From an uncultured Fluviicola sp. (lineage in GTDB: Bacteria; Bacteroidota; Bacteroidia; Flavobacteriales_D; Crocinitomicaceae), in assembly GCF_902168135.1 (NCBI RefSeq), contig NZ_CABHOL010000025.1, forward strand, positions 1 through 64,000: a DNA stretch of 64,000 nt, read 5' to 3'. Numbering within the stretch: the first letter of the stretch is position 1; every line of letters starts with the position of its first letter. Below, in pieces: positions 19,534 through 27,915 of the stretch. The translations under genes were made by a program, and so were the position numbers. Below the pieces are notes generated by a model, which was not told where the DNA came from, searched no databases, and saw only the letters and a program-made list of their open reading frames with translations.

Positions 19534-20334
19534 ATGAAGGAAAGATTAACTGACTTGTTACACACTTATGACGGAATTTCATTGGATGAATTATCCCGTG
19601 CTCCCTTAATGAACCGTGTAGATGAGAAGTTTGCCTTTCCGATCAGTAAACTGGAAGCTTTCCTTGATGAGATGCGTCCATATTACGATGTTTTGAATAT
19701 AGACGGAAAAGTAATCTTTGATTACACCAGTCAGTATTTCGACAATCCTTCCTATTCTTTTTTCCAGGACCATCACAAATCGATCCCAAACCGTTTTAAG
19801 GTACGTATCCGTACTTATCTGGACAGTAACAAATCTTACCTGGAGGTAAAAGAAAAGATCAAGGGAAGAACAGACAAGAACCGAATCAATATTGATGGCT
19901 TTACCTCTGACTTTTCACAGGAGCAGCGTTCCTTCCTGCTTGGCAGGCTGCGCAAACACATAGACCTAAAACCGGTAATGGTGAATAGTTATCGGCGCAT
20001 TACGCTGGTAAACAAACTGGTTGAGGAACGTCTCACGATCGATTTTGATATTGTAAACGGAACATTGGACTCTCCTGAGTCCAAAAACCAAACACTTTCG
20101 GCAATTGTTATTGCAGAATTGAAACAGCCCAAACTCGATAGAACTTCTCCCTTCTATCAATTAATGAAACGCGAATTAATTCGTCCGTTTCGCATATCTA
20201 AATTTTGCTTCGGAATGATTGACCTTTACGAGGAAACCCAATTAAAGGCAAACCGATTCAAAGCAAAAAAGCTACTTATACAAAAACTAATAAACAATTC
20301 ATCACATGCTTCTCGCCCATCAGCCGGCTTTTAA
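19534..20334 (+). CDS. VTC-domain protein (polyphosphate polymerase-like)
   Basis: A protein of 266 residues resembling the VTC domain, the catalytic fold of eukaryotic Vtc4 polyphosphate polymerase, within the CYTH/triphosphate tunnel superfamily. Seen: basic and acidic strands expected of a tunnel fold, such as MNRVDEKFAFPISKLEAFLDE, RFKVRIRTYLDS, YLEVKEKIKGRTDKNRI and, near the end, IAELKQPK. No signal peptide or membrane helix, so it is probably cytoplasmic and held at the membrane by its partner. It overlaps the next gene by 29 bases. VTC and DUF4956 genes commonly occur together, sometimes with CotH genes. The activity of bacterial members is largely inferred. Confidence 0.82.
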   Translation: MKERLTDLLHTYDGISLDELSRAPLMNRVDEKFAFPISKLEAFLDEMRPYYDVLNIDGKVIFDYTSQYFDNPSYSFFQDHHKSIPNRFKVRIRTYLDSNKSYLEVKEKIKGRTDKNRINIDGFTSDFSQEQRSFLLGRLRKHIDLKPVMVNSYRRITLVNKLVEERLTIDFDIVNGTLDSPESKNQTLSAIVIAELKQPKLDRTSPFYQLMKRELIRPFRISKFCFGMIDLYEETQLKANRFKAKKLLIQKLINNSSHASRPSAGF

Positions 20335-20971
20335 ACTGTTCGGCATCTCCTTTTTCAACGAAGATCTTTATGCGCTTTTATTCAGAATGTGCATCAACTT
20401 AGCGGTTCTTGTCATCCTGATCCGCTTCATGTATTACACCAAAGCAAGACGAAAAGACTACCTCTTTACCTACTTTTTGATCGGAATGATCACTTTTTTC
20501 CTGTGTTTCGGACTGAAAAAGCTTGATATCGATACCGGAATGGGACTCGGGCTTTTCGCTATCTTCGGAATTTTAAGGTATCGCACGGAAGGAATAGAGA
20601 TCAAGGAAATGACTTACCTGTTCCTGGTTATTGGTCTTTCGGTAATCAATGCATTGGCATCCAATAAAATCTCACTGGCCGAAATGGCTTTGATGAACGG
20701 ATGTTTGATTCTGCTGACTGCCGGTTTGGAATATTTATGGCTGCTAAAGCACGAAACCAGGAAGATTATTGTTTACGACCGCATTGACCTGATCCAACCT
20801 GAGAAATACGACGAAATGTTGACTGATGTTCAAAAAAGAACCGGCTTGAAAATTAATCGTATTGAGATCGGAAAAATAGATTTCCTGCGGGATGTTGCCC
20901 AAATCATGATTTTTTACGATGGAGATATTCAATCATTTGGCACCGGTACCGGGCCAAATGACTCGGAGTAA
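20306..20971 (+). CDS. DUF4956 membrane protein
   Basis: A protein of 221 residues. About four hydrophobic helices occupy residues 25-150 (LAVLVILIRFMYY, FLIGMITFFLCFGL, YLFLVIGLSVINALA, GCLILLTAGLEYLWLL), with the family segment GMGLGLFAIFGILRYRTE between the second and third. A soluble C-terminal domain of about 70 residues follows. It starts inside the VTC gene, so translation is coupled. The function is unknown; the pairing suggests it anchors the VTC protein or uses its product. Confidence 0.83.
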   Translation: MLLAHQPAFKLFGISFFNEDLYALLFRMCINLAVLVILIRFMYYTKARRKDYLFTYFLIGMITFFLCFGLKKLDIDTGMGLGLFAIFGILRYRTEGIEIKEMTYLFLVIGLSVINALASNKISLAEMALMNGCLILLTAGLEYLWLLKHETRKIIVYDRIDLIQPEKYDEMLTDVQKRTGLKINRIEIGKIDFLRDVAQIMIFYDGDIQSFGTGTGPNDSE

Positions 20972-20989
20972 TGAATATTACATATTAAA

Positions 20990-21028
20990 AAAACGTAGGG
21001 CCGGAAAATTTTCCAGCCCTATTCGTTT
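20990..21028. repeat. Near-perfect palindrome (likely bidirectional terminator)
   Basis: TAGGGCCGGAAAA and TTTTCCAGCCCTA (20996-21021) pair with one mismatch, flanked by AAACG and CGTTT. It lies between converging genes and is related in style to the palindromes at 3100 and 24884, but its arms start TAGGGC rather than TAGGGGCG. Confidence 0.7.
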
Positions 21029-21044
21029 ATGATTATAATTTTCC

Positions 21045-23954
21045 TTACTTCACAGCATCTGCCTTTTCCTGGGCTTTATTCATAATATTATCAGCCTTAG
21101 TCTGTGCTTCCTGTTCCAATTTGTTTGCACTGTTGTCTGCCTTCTTCTTGCCTTCTTTACAAGCAATCTCAGCAGCCTTTTTCTTAAGTGGATTTGACCC
21201 TGCAGCAGTCATTGCGTCGTTACACTGTTTATCTGCTTCCGTGCGGATCTGATCACCGGCTTTCTTTGCTTCAGCTTTTACTTTGTCAGCTTCTTTCTGC
21301 GCATCGGCCATGATTTTGTTTTTCTCCGCGATCAGGTCTTTTTTCACTTCATCGACCTTGTCTTTGACGATCGTTTTAACGGAATCCTTCGCTTTATCGA
21401 GCATTTCCTTGCCTTTTTCTTTCAGGTTATCCTTCAGGTTCCCCGTTGCTTTCAGCAAGGCCTCTTTGAAGTCTGTTTTGATTACCGGCTTGGTCACTGT
21501 TCCACCAACCAACGCATTTACAGGAATAACATCCGGAATAGATGCTAAACTCAATTTCGGAGCGATCCCGTTTACTTTTGCAATTCCCTGTTCGGCTGCC
21601 TTGATAATTCCTCCCGGGATCATTTCTTTCGGGATCTGCATCGCCATTTTATAATCGATATCCTGCGTAAACGAGGTAGAACCGGTAACTTCGGTATCAA
21701 TTCCGCTCATTTTGATCTTCAATGGCTTTTTCAGGCTCATTTTCCCATCCTTAAAGCTGAAGAATGCTTTCACATCCTTAAACGTCTGATTCGAAATCTT
21801 ATCCATACTCAATGCGTCTCCGAGTTTTTTCAATGGTTCAAAACCACTCACCGTAACAGTATTGGTAAAAAAGTCACCATCCCCGGTCAATGTATTGTAA
21901 ACAGGCTCCAGGGCTTTTGTCAAATCACCTTTCATGTTTAGATTGGAACTAAACTTCCCGGTTGCGTATTTGGCAACCGGCGCCAATTTCCCGATCGTTA
22001 AGAAGTGGGATGTGATTTCCTTGATATCGATCTCTTTCAGGTTGTAGCCCAAATCGATTGCCGGTTTGTTGTGATCTTTCGAACTGTAGCTTCCACGAAG
22101 ACCAACTGTTCCACCCATCGTGTTCATGGTCAACCCGTTCAAAGAAGCAACTTCTTCTTTCACGTTTACATTTCCTTTGATATTGTTCACATCAATTCCG
22201 TTGTAATGCAGTTTCTGAACATTGGTATTCAGGTTGAAATCCACATTCTCAGGAATCAGTAAAGGTTCTGCATTTGGATCTACAGGAGCCGGTTGAGCAG
22301 ATTCCGGGTTTGCTGCCGGAGCACTTGTTCCTGAAACTCCCATCAGCTGATCCAGATCCAGGTTGTTACTGTTGAAATTGAATGCTCCCTTCAACAACTG
22401 GTCTTTCTCGTTATTTCCGAATAAATACCCCAAATAGTTATCGATCTTTCCATCCATCGCGAAATCGGATTTACCCATGCTCGCGTGCATTTTCTCCAAT
22501 GACAGGTTCTGCGGACTGAAACGGAAAGTCAAATCTTTCACGTTTACATCCTCGTTCAGGTCTTTGGATTTGTATAGGAAATCGAATAGTTCGATCAGCC
22601 CCTTGGCATCAAATTTCTCGTATTGTTCTGTCTCGATGGCGCTCATACGTCCGTTTAAAGCTACATCGGCATTCAGTTTTCCTTTGTAAGATTCACCTTC
22701 GGCCAGAGGCATCACTTTCCCGATCGTAGCCATATTTACACGTGCTTTGATATTGGAATTGATCAACGGATCTGTGATAGGATTGCGTAATTTCAGGTTT
22801 GCATCGATCAGGTTCCCCACAAACTCGGAGTGGAATTTCGTGACATCCAAAGTCATTTTGTCCAGGTTAGACCCCCCCGCAAACTTTGAACCTGCATCCA
22901 CATTAATATTGCTGATAGATCCTAAGCCTGCGTATTGAATCATCGCTTTATTGACATTCAACCCGAAATCCCATCCCGGAAGGTTTTTCTCGTCCAAACG
23001 GCCTTTTACTTCCCCATTCATTTTCAGGTTCCCTTTCGCGATCATGCTTTCGTATCCACTTTGATAGAAGCTTGGAACGAGTGATAAAAGATCCTTGAAG
23101 CTGATTTCTTTCGTATTCAATTTCAAATCGATCTGGTCGTAGTCTTTCAGCATTTGGTAAAACCCGTCCAAAGACATGTTGAAGTTGTTCAGTGTAAAAT
23201 GGTTCTCTTTCAGAGTAAATTTGGAATCATCTTCCTTGAATTCCATCAATAGGTTCACATCCGCATTGGTTTTTACTTTCGACAAATAGCTCAGGCCCTC
23301 CATTTCGAAGGTCAGCTCGTCCATTTGAGTGCTCGTTGCAAAATCAATCACATCCGCCGTCAAATCTCCTTCACCGGTATGATTCAGGTTCTTGATATTG
23401 GCATACATGTCAGAAGCCTGGTCGTCATAAACAATCTCGATGTTCTTCAACGAATATTCTTTCAAAGACATTTTGAACTTCGAAGGTTCCTGATCTGCTT
23501 CGGGTAGTGAATCAGTTGGAATGACGATATCATAGTTCGCTTTTCCTTCCGGATCCACGCGTACATCAAATTTGGCGTCTGAGATATGTACCTCATCAAT
23601 TTCGATCTCATCTCCACCGATTACATCCCATAAACCTACATGTGCCTCAATATTTTTGACACTTGCCAACTCTACGCCCTTAAATTCCGTTCTACCTGTT
23701 ACCTTCGTGTCATATAATTGGATAGTGACATTTGGGAATGTGGATAGAAAAGTCAGGTCAAAGTCTTTGATGGTTACATCGGCCTTCAATGATTTACTCA
23801 CCTCTTTCAATACCATTTCCTTAATTTCATCCTTGAAAATTATAGGAATAAGGATGATTGCTATTAACAAGAATAACAGGGTAAGTCCTGTCCATTTAAA
23901 AAGTCTGCGAATGAAACTTTTCTTCTTTTTAGGCAATTTTTCTTTTCTAGCCAT
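21045..23954 (-). CDS. AsmA-family protein
   Basis: A protein of 969 residues. One N-terminal membrane helix (LTLLFLLIAIILIPIIF, about residues 23-40) is followed by an AsmA N-terminal domain (KADVTIKDFDLTFLSTFPNV) and a long beta-rich body with an AsmA-like C-terminal region. AsmA/TamB relatives bridge inner and outer membranes and are linked to phospholipid transport. Odd feature: the last ~150 residues form a lysine/alanine/glutamate-rich heptad stretch (EKGKEMLDKAKDSVKTIVKD onward, to KAQEKADAVK), likely a long coiled coil. A proline-rich spacer occurs near residue 560. Stand-alone gene, converging with the DUF4956 gene. Confidence 0.88.
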   Translation of the reverse strand: MARKEKLPKKKKSFIRRLFKWTGLTLLFLLIAIILIPIIFKDEIKEMVLKEVSKSLKADVTIKDFDLTFLSTFPNVTIQLYDTKVTGRTEFKGVELASVKNIEAHVGLWDVIGGDEIEIDEVHISDAKFDVRVDPEGKANYDIVIPTDSLPEADQEPSKFKMSLKEYSLKNIEIVYDDQASDMYANIKNLNHTGEGDLTADVIDFATSTQMDELTFEMEGLSYLSKVKTNADVNLLMEFKEDDSKFTLKENHFTLNNFNMSLDGFYQMLKDYDQIDLKLNTKEISFKDLLSLVPSFYQSGYESMIAKGNLKMNGEVKGRLDEKNLPGWDFGLNVNKAMIQYAGLGSISNINVDAGSKFAGGSNLDKMTLDVTKFHSEFVGNLIDANLKLRNPITDPLINSNIKARVNMATIGKVMPLAEGESYKGKLNADVALNGRMSAIETEQYEKFDAKGLIELFDFLYKSKDLNEDVNVKDLTFRFSPQNLSLEKMHASMGKSDFAMDGKIDNYLGYLFGNNEKDQLLKGAFNFNSNNLDLDQLMGVSGTSAPAANPESAQPAPVDPNAEPLLIPENVDFNLNTNVQKLHYNGIDVNNIKGNVNVKEEVASLNGLTMNTMGGTVGLRGSYSSKDHNKPAIDLGYNLKEIDIKEITSHFLTIGKLAPVAKYATGKFSSNLNMKGDLTKALEPVYNTLTGDGDFFTNTVTVSGFEPLKKLGDALSMDKISNQTFKDVKAFFSFKDGKMSLKKPLKIKMSGIDTEVTGSTSFTQDIDYKMAMQIPKEMIPGGIIKAAEQGIAKVNGIAPKLSLASIPDVIPVNALVGGTVTKPVIKTDFKEALLKATGNLKDNLKEKGKEMLDKAKDSVKTIVKDKVDEVKKDLIAEKNKIMADAQKEADKVKAEAKKAGDQIRTEADKQCNDAMTAAGSNPLKKKAAEIACKEGKKKADNSANKLEQEAQTKADNIMNKAQEKADAVK

Positions 23955-24020
23955 TGATAGGTATTTTTAAGTATTAACCAAAGATTGTATCTTTACAATT
24001 CTACCAAAAATAAGCTTTTC

Positions 24021-24866
24021 ATGAAACAATTAGCAGTCCTAACGTTATTAATTTTTAGTCCTTTTGTGAATCAGGCACAAATTTCTACCGGAAAGGTAGA
24101 AGACGCTAAAAAGAAAACTACTTCCGAGGCAGGTAAAGAAGCAAAAGACCCTTCAACGAAGTATAATCCGGAAACGGGAATGATGGATTTCACGGTATTT
24201 ATCGGAGCCGGGTACAGCATCGGGTCTCACAGACTGGAAGAAAACGGCGATTTATTCGGGAGACCACTTGGTATCCGGGCAGATGAAAAAATGGTAAACC
24301 GCTGGACCTACCAGGCAGGTGTAAGAAACCGAATCAATAAGTTCCTGAGCTTCGAAGCCGGATTGTCTATTGACCGTTACGGTGAATCTTACAAGTACGA
24401 ATCTACAACTACAGACAGTGCTTATTCTTATGACCGCACATACAATATGCTCGCTCTTCCGGTTATCCTGTATTTCACGTACGGAAAACGCGTACAGGTT
24501 CTGGCAGGCGCAGGATTTCAGCCTTATATCCCAATGGGTATGAGAACAAAATACTCGATCATTGATTCATTGGGTTCAGACGTTAGCCCGGACGAGTCAA
24601 AGACTATTGAAGGGTTGAACAGCGCAGGAATTAATTTATTGTTTTCTGCTGGTGTTCAGTATCGCTTTTCCAAGTATGTTTCCGCTTACGTCATCCCGGC
24701 TTATTCTTTGGGATTGACCAACATCTACTCCAAGCAGGAACCGCATAGAGAATGGTTGAATGCTTTAAATATCCGCTTCGGGGCGGCATTCCATTTCCCG
24801 GAATCCACAAAGACCCGCACCAAAAAGGTAAAAGACCCGAACGCGAAGAAAGTGTTTGAGTGGTAA
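24021..24866 (+). CDS. Outer-membrane beta-barrel protein
   Basis: A protein of 281 residues from the ATG at 24021, which places the signal peptide (MKQLAVLTLLIFSPFVNQAQ) at the start. After a lysine-rich linker the sequence alternates aromatic and small residues in strand-like stretches (TVFIGAGYSIGSHRL, FLSFEAGLSIDRYGES, AGVQYRFSKYVSAYVIPAY, LNIRFGAAFHF), the pattern of an eight-strand-type porin-like barrel. The C-terminus carries a basic tail after the last strand. The ligand or role is not evident. It is divergent from the AsmA gene 66 bases upstream. Confidence 0.78.
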   Translation: MKQLAVLTLLIFSPFVNQAQISTGKVEDAKKKTTSEAGKEAKDPSTKYNPETGMMDFTVFIGAGYSIGSHRLEENGDLFGRPLGIRADEKMVNRWTYQAGVRNRINKFLSFEAGLSIDRYGESYKYESTTTDSAYSYDRTYNMLALPVILYFTYGKRVQVLAGAGFQPYIPMGMRTKYSIIDSLGSDVSPDESKTIEGLNSAGINLLFSAGVQYRFSKYVSAYVIPAYSLGLTNIYSKQEPHREWLNALNIRFGAAFHFPESTKTRTKKVKDPNAKKVFEW

Positions 24867-24883
24867 CATCTATTTTTTATTAT

Positions 24884-24923
24884 AAAACAGTAGGGGCGCG
24901 ATTAATCGCGCCCCTACTGTTTT
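24884..24923. repeat. Perfect 40-bp palindrome, arm type A (likely bidirectional terminator)
   Basis: The arms AAACAGTAGGGGCG are identical to those of the palindrome at 3100-3137, but the centre is CGATTAATCG instead of AATAATTATT. It is extended by one A-T pair at each end. It again sits between converging genes. Confidence 0.85.
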
Positions 24924-24934
24924 CACACATCCGG

Positions 24935-25282
24935 TTAGAAATGAATTTTTCTGCTGTAATTCTCATTCCGCATTTTCAGCAATCCTTCCAGGATTTCCAC
25001 AGCTAAGTCCGAAAGCGCTTGTTCATCGGATGTGACTTCTATGCCATTCACCCGCTGGGTCTGCTCAAAATACCAGTCTTCCAGCTTTTCGGTTATATCG
25101 GATTCCTTAAAACCCGCTAGTATAAAGATGCCACGATAAAGATCTAGCTGTAAAGTGGTGTGAAGCCCGCCCAGGCTTAAATGGTACAAATGCTTCTGTA
25201 CTTTCAGATCATCGACAATAAGCCCAAGGGTGAGTTTAAACAAATCCTCGAAGGCAATATTCAGTAAATTAGTGTTATTCAT
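24935..25282 (-). CDS. Hypothetical protein at the end of the RiPP operon
   Basis: Not recognised. 115 residues from the ATG at 25282 (MNNTNLLNIAFEDLFKL); an upstream start at 25309 would add nine residues. It is acidic with two amphipathic helical stretches, no signal peptide and no membrane segment. It contains FEDLFKLTLGLIVDDLKVQ and the bulky C-terminal part LAVEILEGLLKMRNENY. It lies 47 bases (20 from the alternative start) after the tolC-like gene on the same strand and before a terminator palindrome, so it is probably the last gene of the operon. It could be an immunity or accessory protein, but nothing in the sequence shows this. Confidence 0.55.
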   Translation of the reverse strand: MNNTNLLNIAFEDLFKLTLGLIVDDLKVQKHLYHLSLGGLHTTLQLDLYRGIFILAGFKESDITEKLEDWYFEQTQRVNGIEVTSDEQALSDLAVEILEGLLKMRNENYSRKIHF

Positions 25283-25329
25283 TTTTAAATGGTTTATTGT
25301 TTTATGCATTAACAGGAGCGAAATCCACT

Positions 25330-26619
25330 TTAGCGGAAGTCCGGCTCAAATAGTTCCAGTAATAAAAGGTCAAACTGCAGTGTTTCGTATGTTATTAATT
25401 TTTGCTGCCACTCCATAAAAACCGCTTCTATTTCAGGGTAAGTTAAGCGGCCCTCTTTGTAAAGCAGCAGACTCTTTTCATAGATTATTTCCAGGTTATC
25501 GTTTATTTGTTTGCACTGTTCCAGCTTTACTTTCAGATTCAATCGTTTTTGTTTCAATTCCAGCGTTTGTTTTTCCAATTGCAAATCGATCAGCTCTTTC
25601 CGGCTCTCCAATTCTTCCCGCTTAACGGCATTGATCCGTTTGGTTTTGAGCCATTCCCCGCGGTTGAACAAGGGCACATTCAGATAAATCCCAATTCCTT
25701 CATATAAATTCTCGTTGATTTGCCTGGAATAAGATTTTGTTGGATTTCCGGCAAGGAGATAATCTTTATTGTTGGTTGAAAATCCCGTTCCCAAAAGTCC
25801 GTTCAATGAAACAACCGGAAGAATTTTCGCCCGCTCGGTCTTCCATTCATTTCGCAATGATTCGGATTCCAACTCTATCAATTCTAATTGAAACACCTCG
25901 TCCAAGCGAATGTTTTCCCTCACCACTGCAATGGATGACAAATCAACTCTGTAAAGCGATTTCAGTGGCTGTCCCATTTGAAAGTTAAGATCCATCCATT
26001 TCAATTTGGATTCGTTATCCAGGTTTCTCCATAAATCTTCTTCCTCCAACAGGATATTATGGCTCCTAAGCGTATCAATCACATGAATCCTGCCTTCCTT
26101 TATCAGCAATCTTTGAACGGTTTGGATCTGACGGTACTTCTCCCCGCGTGATTCCGCCAACCGGACCTGAACTGAAAGTTTACATAAATCCAGGTAGGTT
26201 TCGACCGCCCGGACCTTTAATTCGTTTCTTTTCCTCTCCAAACCAGCCTGATCCCTTTCAATCGCTGTCCGGAATAACTGTTGTTTGTGGAAATAAGAAA
26301 AGCCATTAAACAACTGAAGGCTCGAATTCAATCCAAAAGACTGGGAATTAACAGAATTCGTTGCAAACGTATTCGTAAAAGCATCCAATCTTCTTCCAAA
26401 AGAAGTGTTCAATCCCGCATTTGCAGAGATATTGGGAAGCAATGTCCACCAATGGAATTGTTTATTAATCCCGGAAACATTGAGTACTCCTGACTCAGCG
26501 GCTGTTTGGAGTGAGTTATTCCCTACTTTATCCAGGCAAGACTGCAACGTGAGTATTTCCTGACCTAAAGCAGGCGGCGAAAAACATCCAAACAAAATAA
26601 AAAATACCGGATAATTCAT
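25330..26619 (-). CDS. TolC-family outer-membrane efflux protein
   Basis: A protein of 429 residues with a signal peptide (MNYPVFFILFGCFSPPALGQ). The two-fold repeat of TolC is visible: LQSCLDKVGNNSLQ at the start, long charged helices (ERKRNELKVRAVETYLDLCK; REELESRKELIDLQLEKQTL), and GIYLNVPLFNRGEWLK marking a beta-hairpin. It provides the outer-membrane channel for the exporter encoded just upstream. The ATG overlaps the stop of the HlyD gene as ATGA, so translation is coupled. Confidence 0.9.
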   Translation of the reverse strand: MNYPVFFILFGCFSPPALGQEILTLQSCLDKVGNNSLQTAAESGVLNVSGINKQFHWWTLLPNISANAGLNTSFGRRLDAFTNTFATNSVNSQSFGLNSSLQLFNGFSYFHKQQLFRTAIERDQAGLERKRNELKVRAVETYLDLCKLSVQVRLAESRGEKYRQIQTVQRLLIKEGRIHVIDTLRSHNILLEEEDLWRNLDNESKLKWMDLNFQMGQPLKSLYRVDLSSIAVVRENIRLDEVFQLELIELESESLRNEWKTERAKILPVVSLNGLLGTGFSTNNKDYLLAGNPTKSYSRQINENLYEGIGIYLNVPLFNRGEWLKTKRINAVKREELESRKELIDLQLEKQTLELKQKRLNLKVKLEQCKQINDNLEIIYEKSLLLYKEGRLTYPEIEAVFMEWQQKLITYETLQFDLLLLELFEPDFR

Positions 26620-27905
26620 TTGATCAGTGCTGTAAATTGTTCAAAAAACCGCATCAACAAACGCTTATCTTTCGTAATAACGATTGCTTTCCCTTTCAGC
26701 TGTGCCCTGGGTGGAATCTGCAGGTTGTAAGTTGTTTTCAGCTGATTCGGAAGTTCAATACGCAGTTCATATTTTCCATTCTTGTCCATTTGAGTAATCG
26801 CGCTCACTCTTCCCTCCAGCATTCCGAATTCCGTTTTCGGATAATCCGTCAATTCAATAAATGTCCTTTGTCCTTTTTTAATTTTCCCAGATCCGGAACT
26901 TATTACAGAAGCCACGGCCTGATAACCATTCCCATCAGGAACAATAATAAGGGAAGCTTCCTCGGCTTTGTAGTATCTGTTGACCTGAAGCATCTTGTTA
27001 AAAATTACTTTGCCTGAACATGGAGCTGTCCAGGCAGCATCTTTCTTCCAGTTTAGGAGCTCATTGGTCAATCCCGTAAGCATCTGCCGAATTTCAGCTG
27101 ATCGTTGAAGTCGCTCCGAACGGGTATCGTGTTCGAGCTTCAGGATCTCTTTACGCAAACTGTTCAATGTAATCAAATTCTGAATGGCTTGTTCTTTTTG
27201 TCCTTCAACTGCCTGCATGGACTGATTCCTGGAATGTTTTTCCTGGGTGAGGGATTGCCTGGAAATGGCATTTTGCGCAGCCAAACGTTCCCCGCCGGCC
27301 AATTGTTCTTCCATCAAAGCATATTCGCTCTCCGAAAGTTTCATTTTCTTACCTGAAATAACCTGCAGCTGTTCCCGAAAAGCAATTTCCCTGCGGATCA
27401 GTTTGAGTTCTTCCTGTTCCGGGCTTAAAGCGTATTCCAGGTTCCATTCCCGGATCTTTGAAAGCAGGTTTGTCCATCGCTCCCCAAAACTCCCAAGTTG
27501 CAGCTGCTGATCGAAAACGGGAATTTCCGATGGAAACTCATCAGCCAACTTTTCCAGTTCCTGCAAATAAGCCAGTGCTTTTTCAAAGTCATGCGAATTG
27601 ACCCTAAAGTCAAACTGGGCAAGCAGATCCCCGGCTCTTACCTCTTGGTTTTCAACGACATTTAAAGCCTTCAGCTGGACATAACTCTGGTTCGAGAGTT
27701 CGATTGGCGCCTTAGAAGTGGTTACAATTACTTCACCGGGAATCTCATCCGGATAACGGACAAGCCAGGCCAAACTTACCAAAAGAGACAAGGCCAGCAA
27801 CAACACACCGCCTCCCGAATTGACGATCCATTTCGGCGGAGTTGTGAGCAGTTCATTCATTTCCTCACTTCTTAACCCGGTGAATTCCTCGTGTTCCTTT
27901 TTCAT
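26616..27905 (-). CDS. HlyD-family membrane fusion protein
   Basis: A protein of 429 residues from the ATG at 27905. A longer frame reaching back into the ABC transporter gene gives an N-terminus unlike the family. Seen: a cytoplasmic start (MKKEHEEFTGLRSEEMNELL), one transmembrane helix (VLLLALSLLVSLAWLV, about residues 31-47), a lipoyl-like half motif (NQEVRAGDLLAQFD), a long coiled-coil hairpin, the second half (GKVIFNKMLQVNRYY) and a beta-barrel end. It bridges the ABC exporter to TolC. It starts 10 bases after the transporter stop. Confidence 0.9.
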   Translation of the reverse strand: MKKEHEEFTGLRSEEMNELLTTPPKWIVNSGGGVLLLALSLLVSLAWLVRYPDEIPGEVIVTTSKAPIELSNQSYVQLKALNVVENQEVRAGDLLAQFDFRVNSHDFEKALAYLQELEKLADEFPSEIPVFDQQLQLGSFGERWTNLLSKIREWNLEYALSPEQEELKLIRREIAFREQLQVISGKKMKLSESEYALMEEQLAGGERLAAQNAISRQSLTQEKHSRNQSMQAVEGQKEQAIQNLITLNSLRKEILKLEHDTRSERLQRSAEIRQMLTGLTNELLNWKKDAAWTAPCSGKVIFNKMLQVNRYYKAEEASLIIVPDGNGYQAVASVISSGSGKIKKGQRTFIELTDYPKTEFGMLEGRVSAITQMDKNGKYELRIELPNQLKTTYNLQIPPRAQLKGKAIVITKDKRLLMRFFEQFTALIK

Positions 27906-27915
27906 TGGTTCCAAT

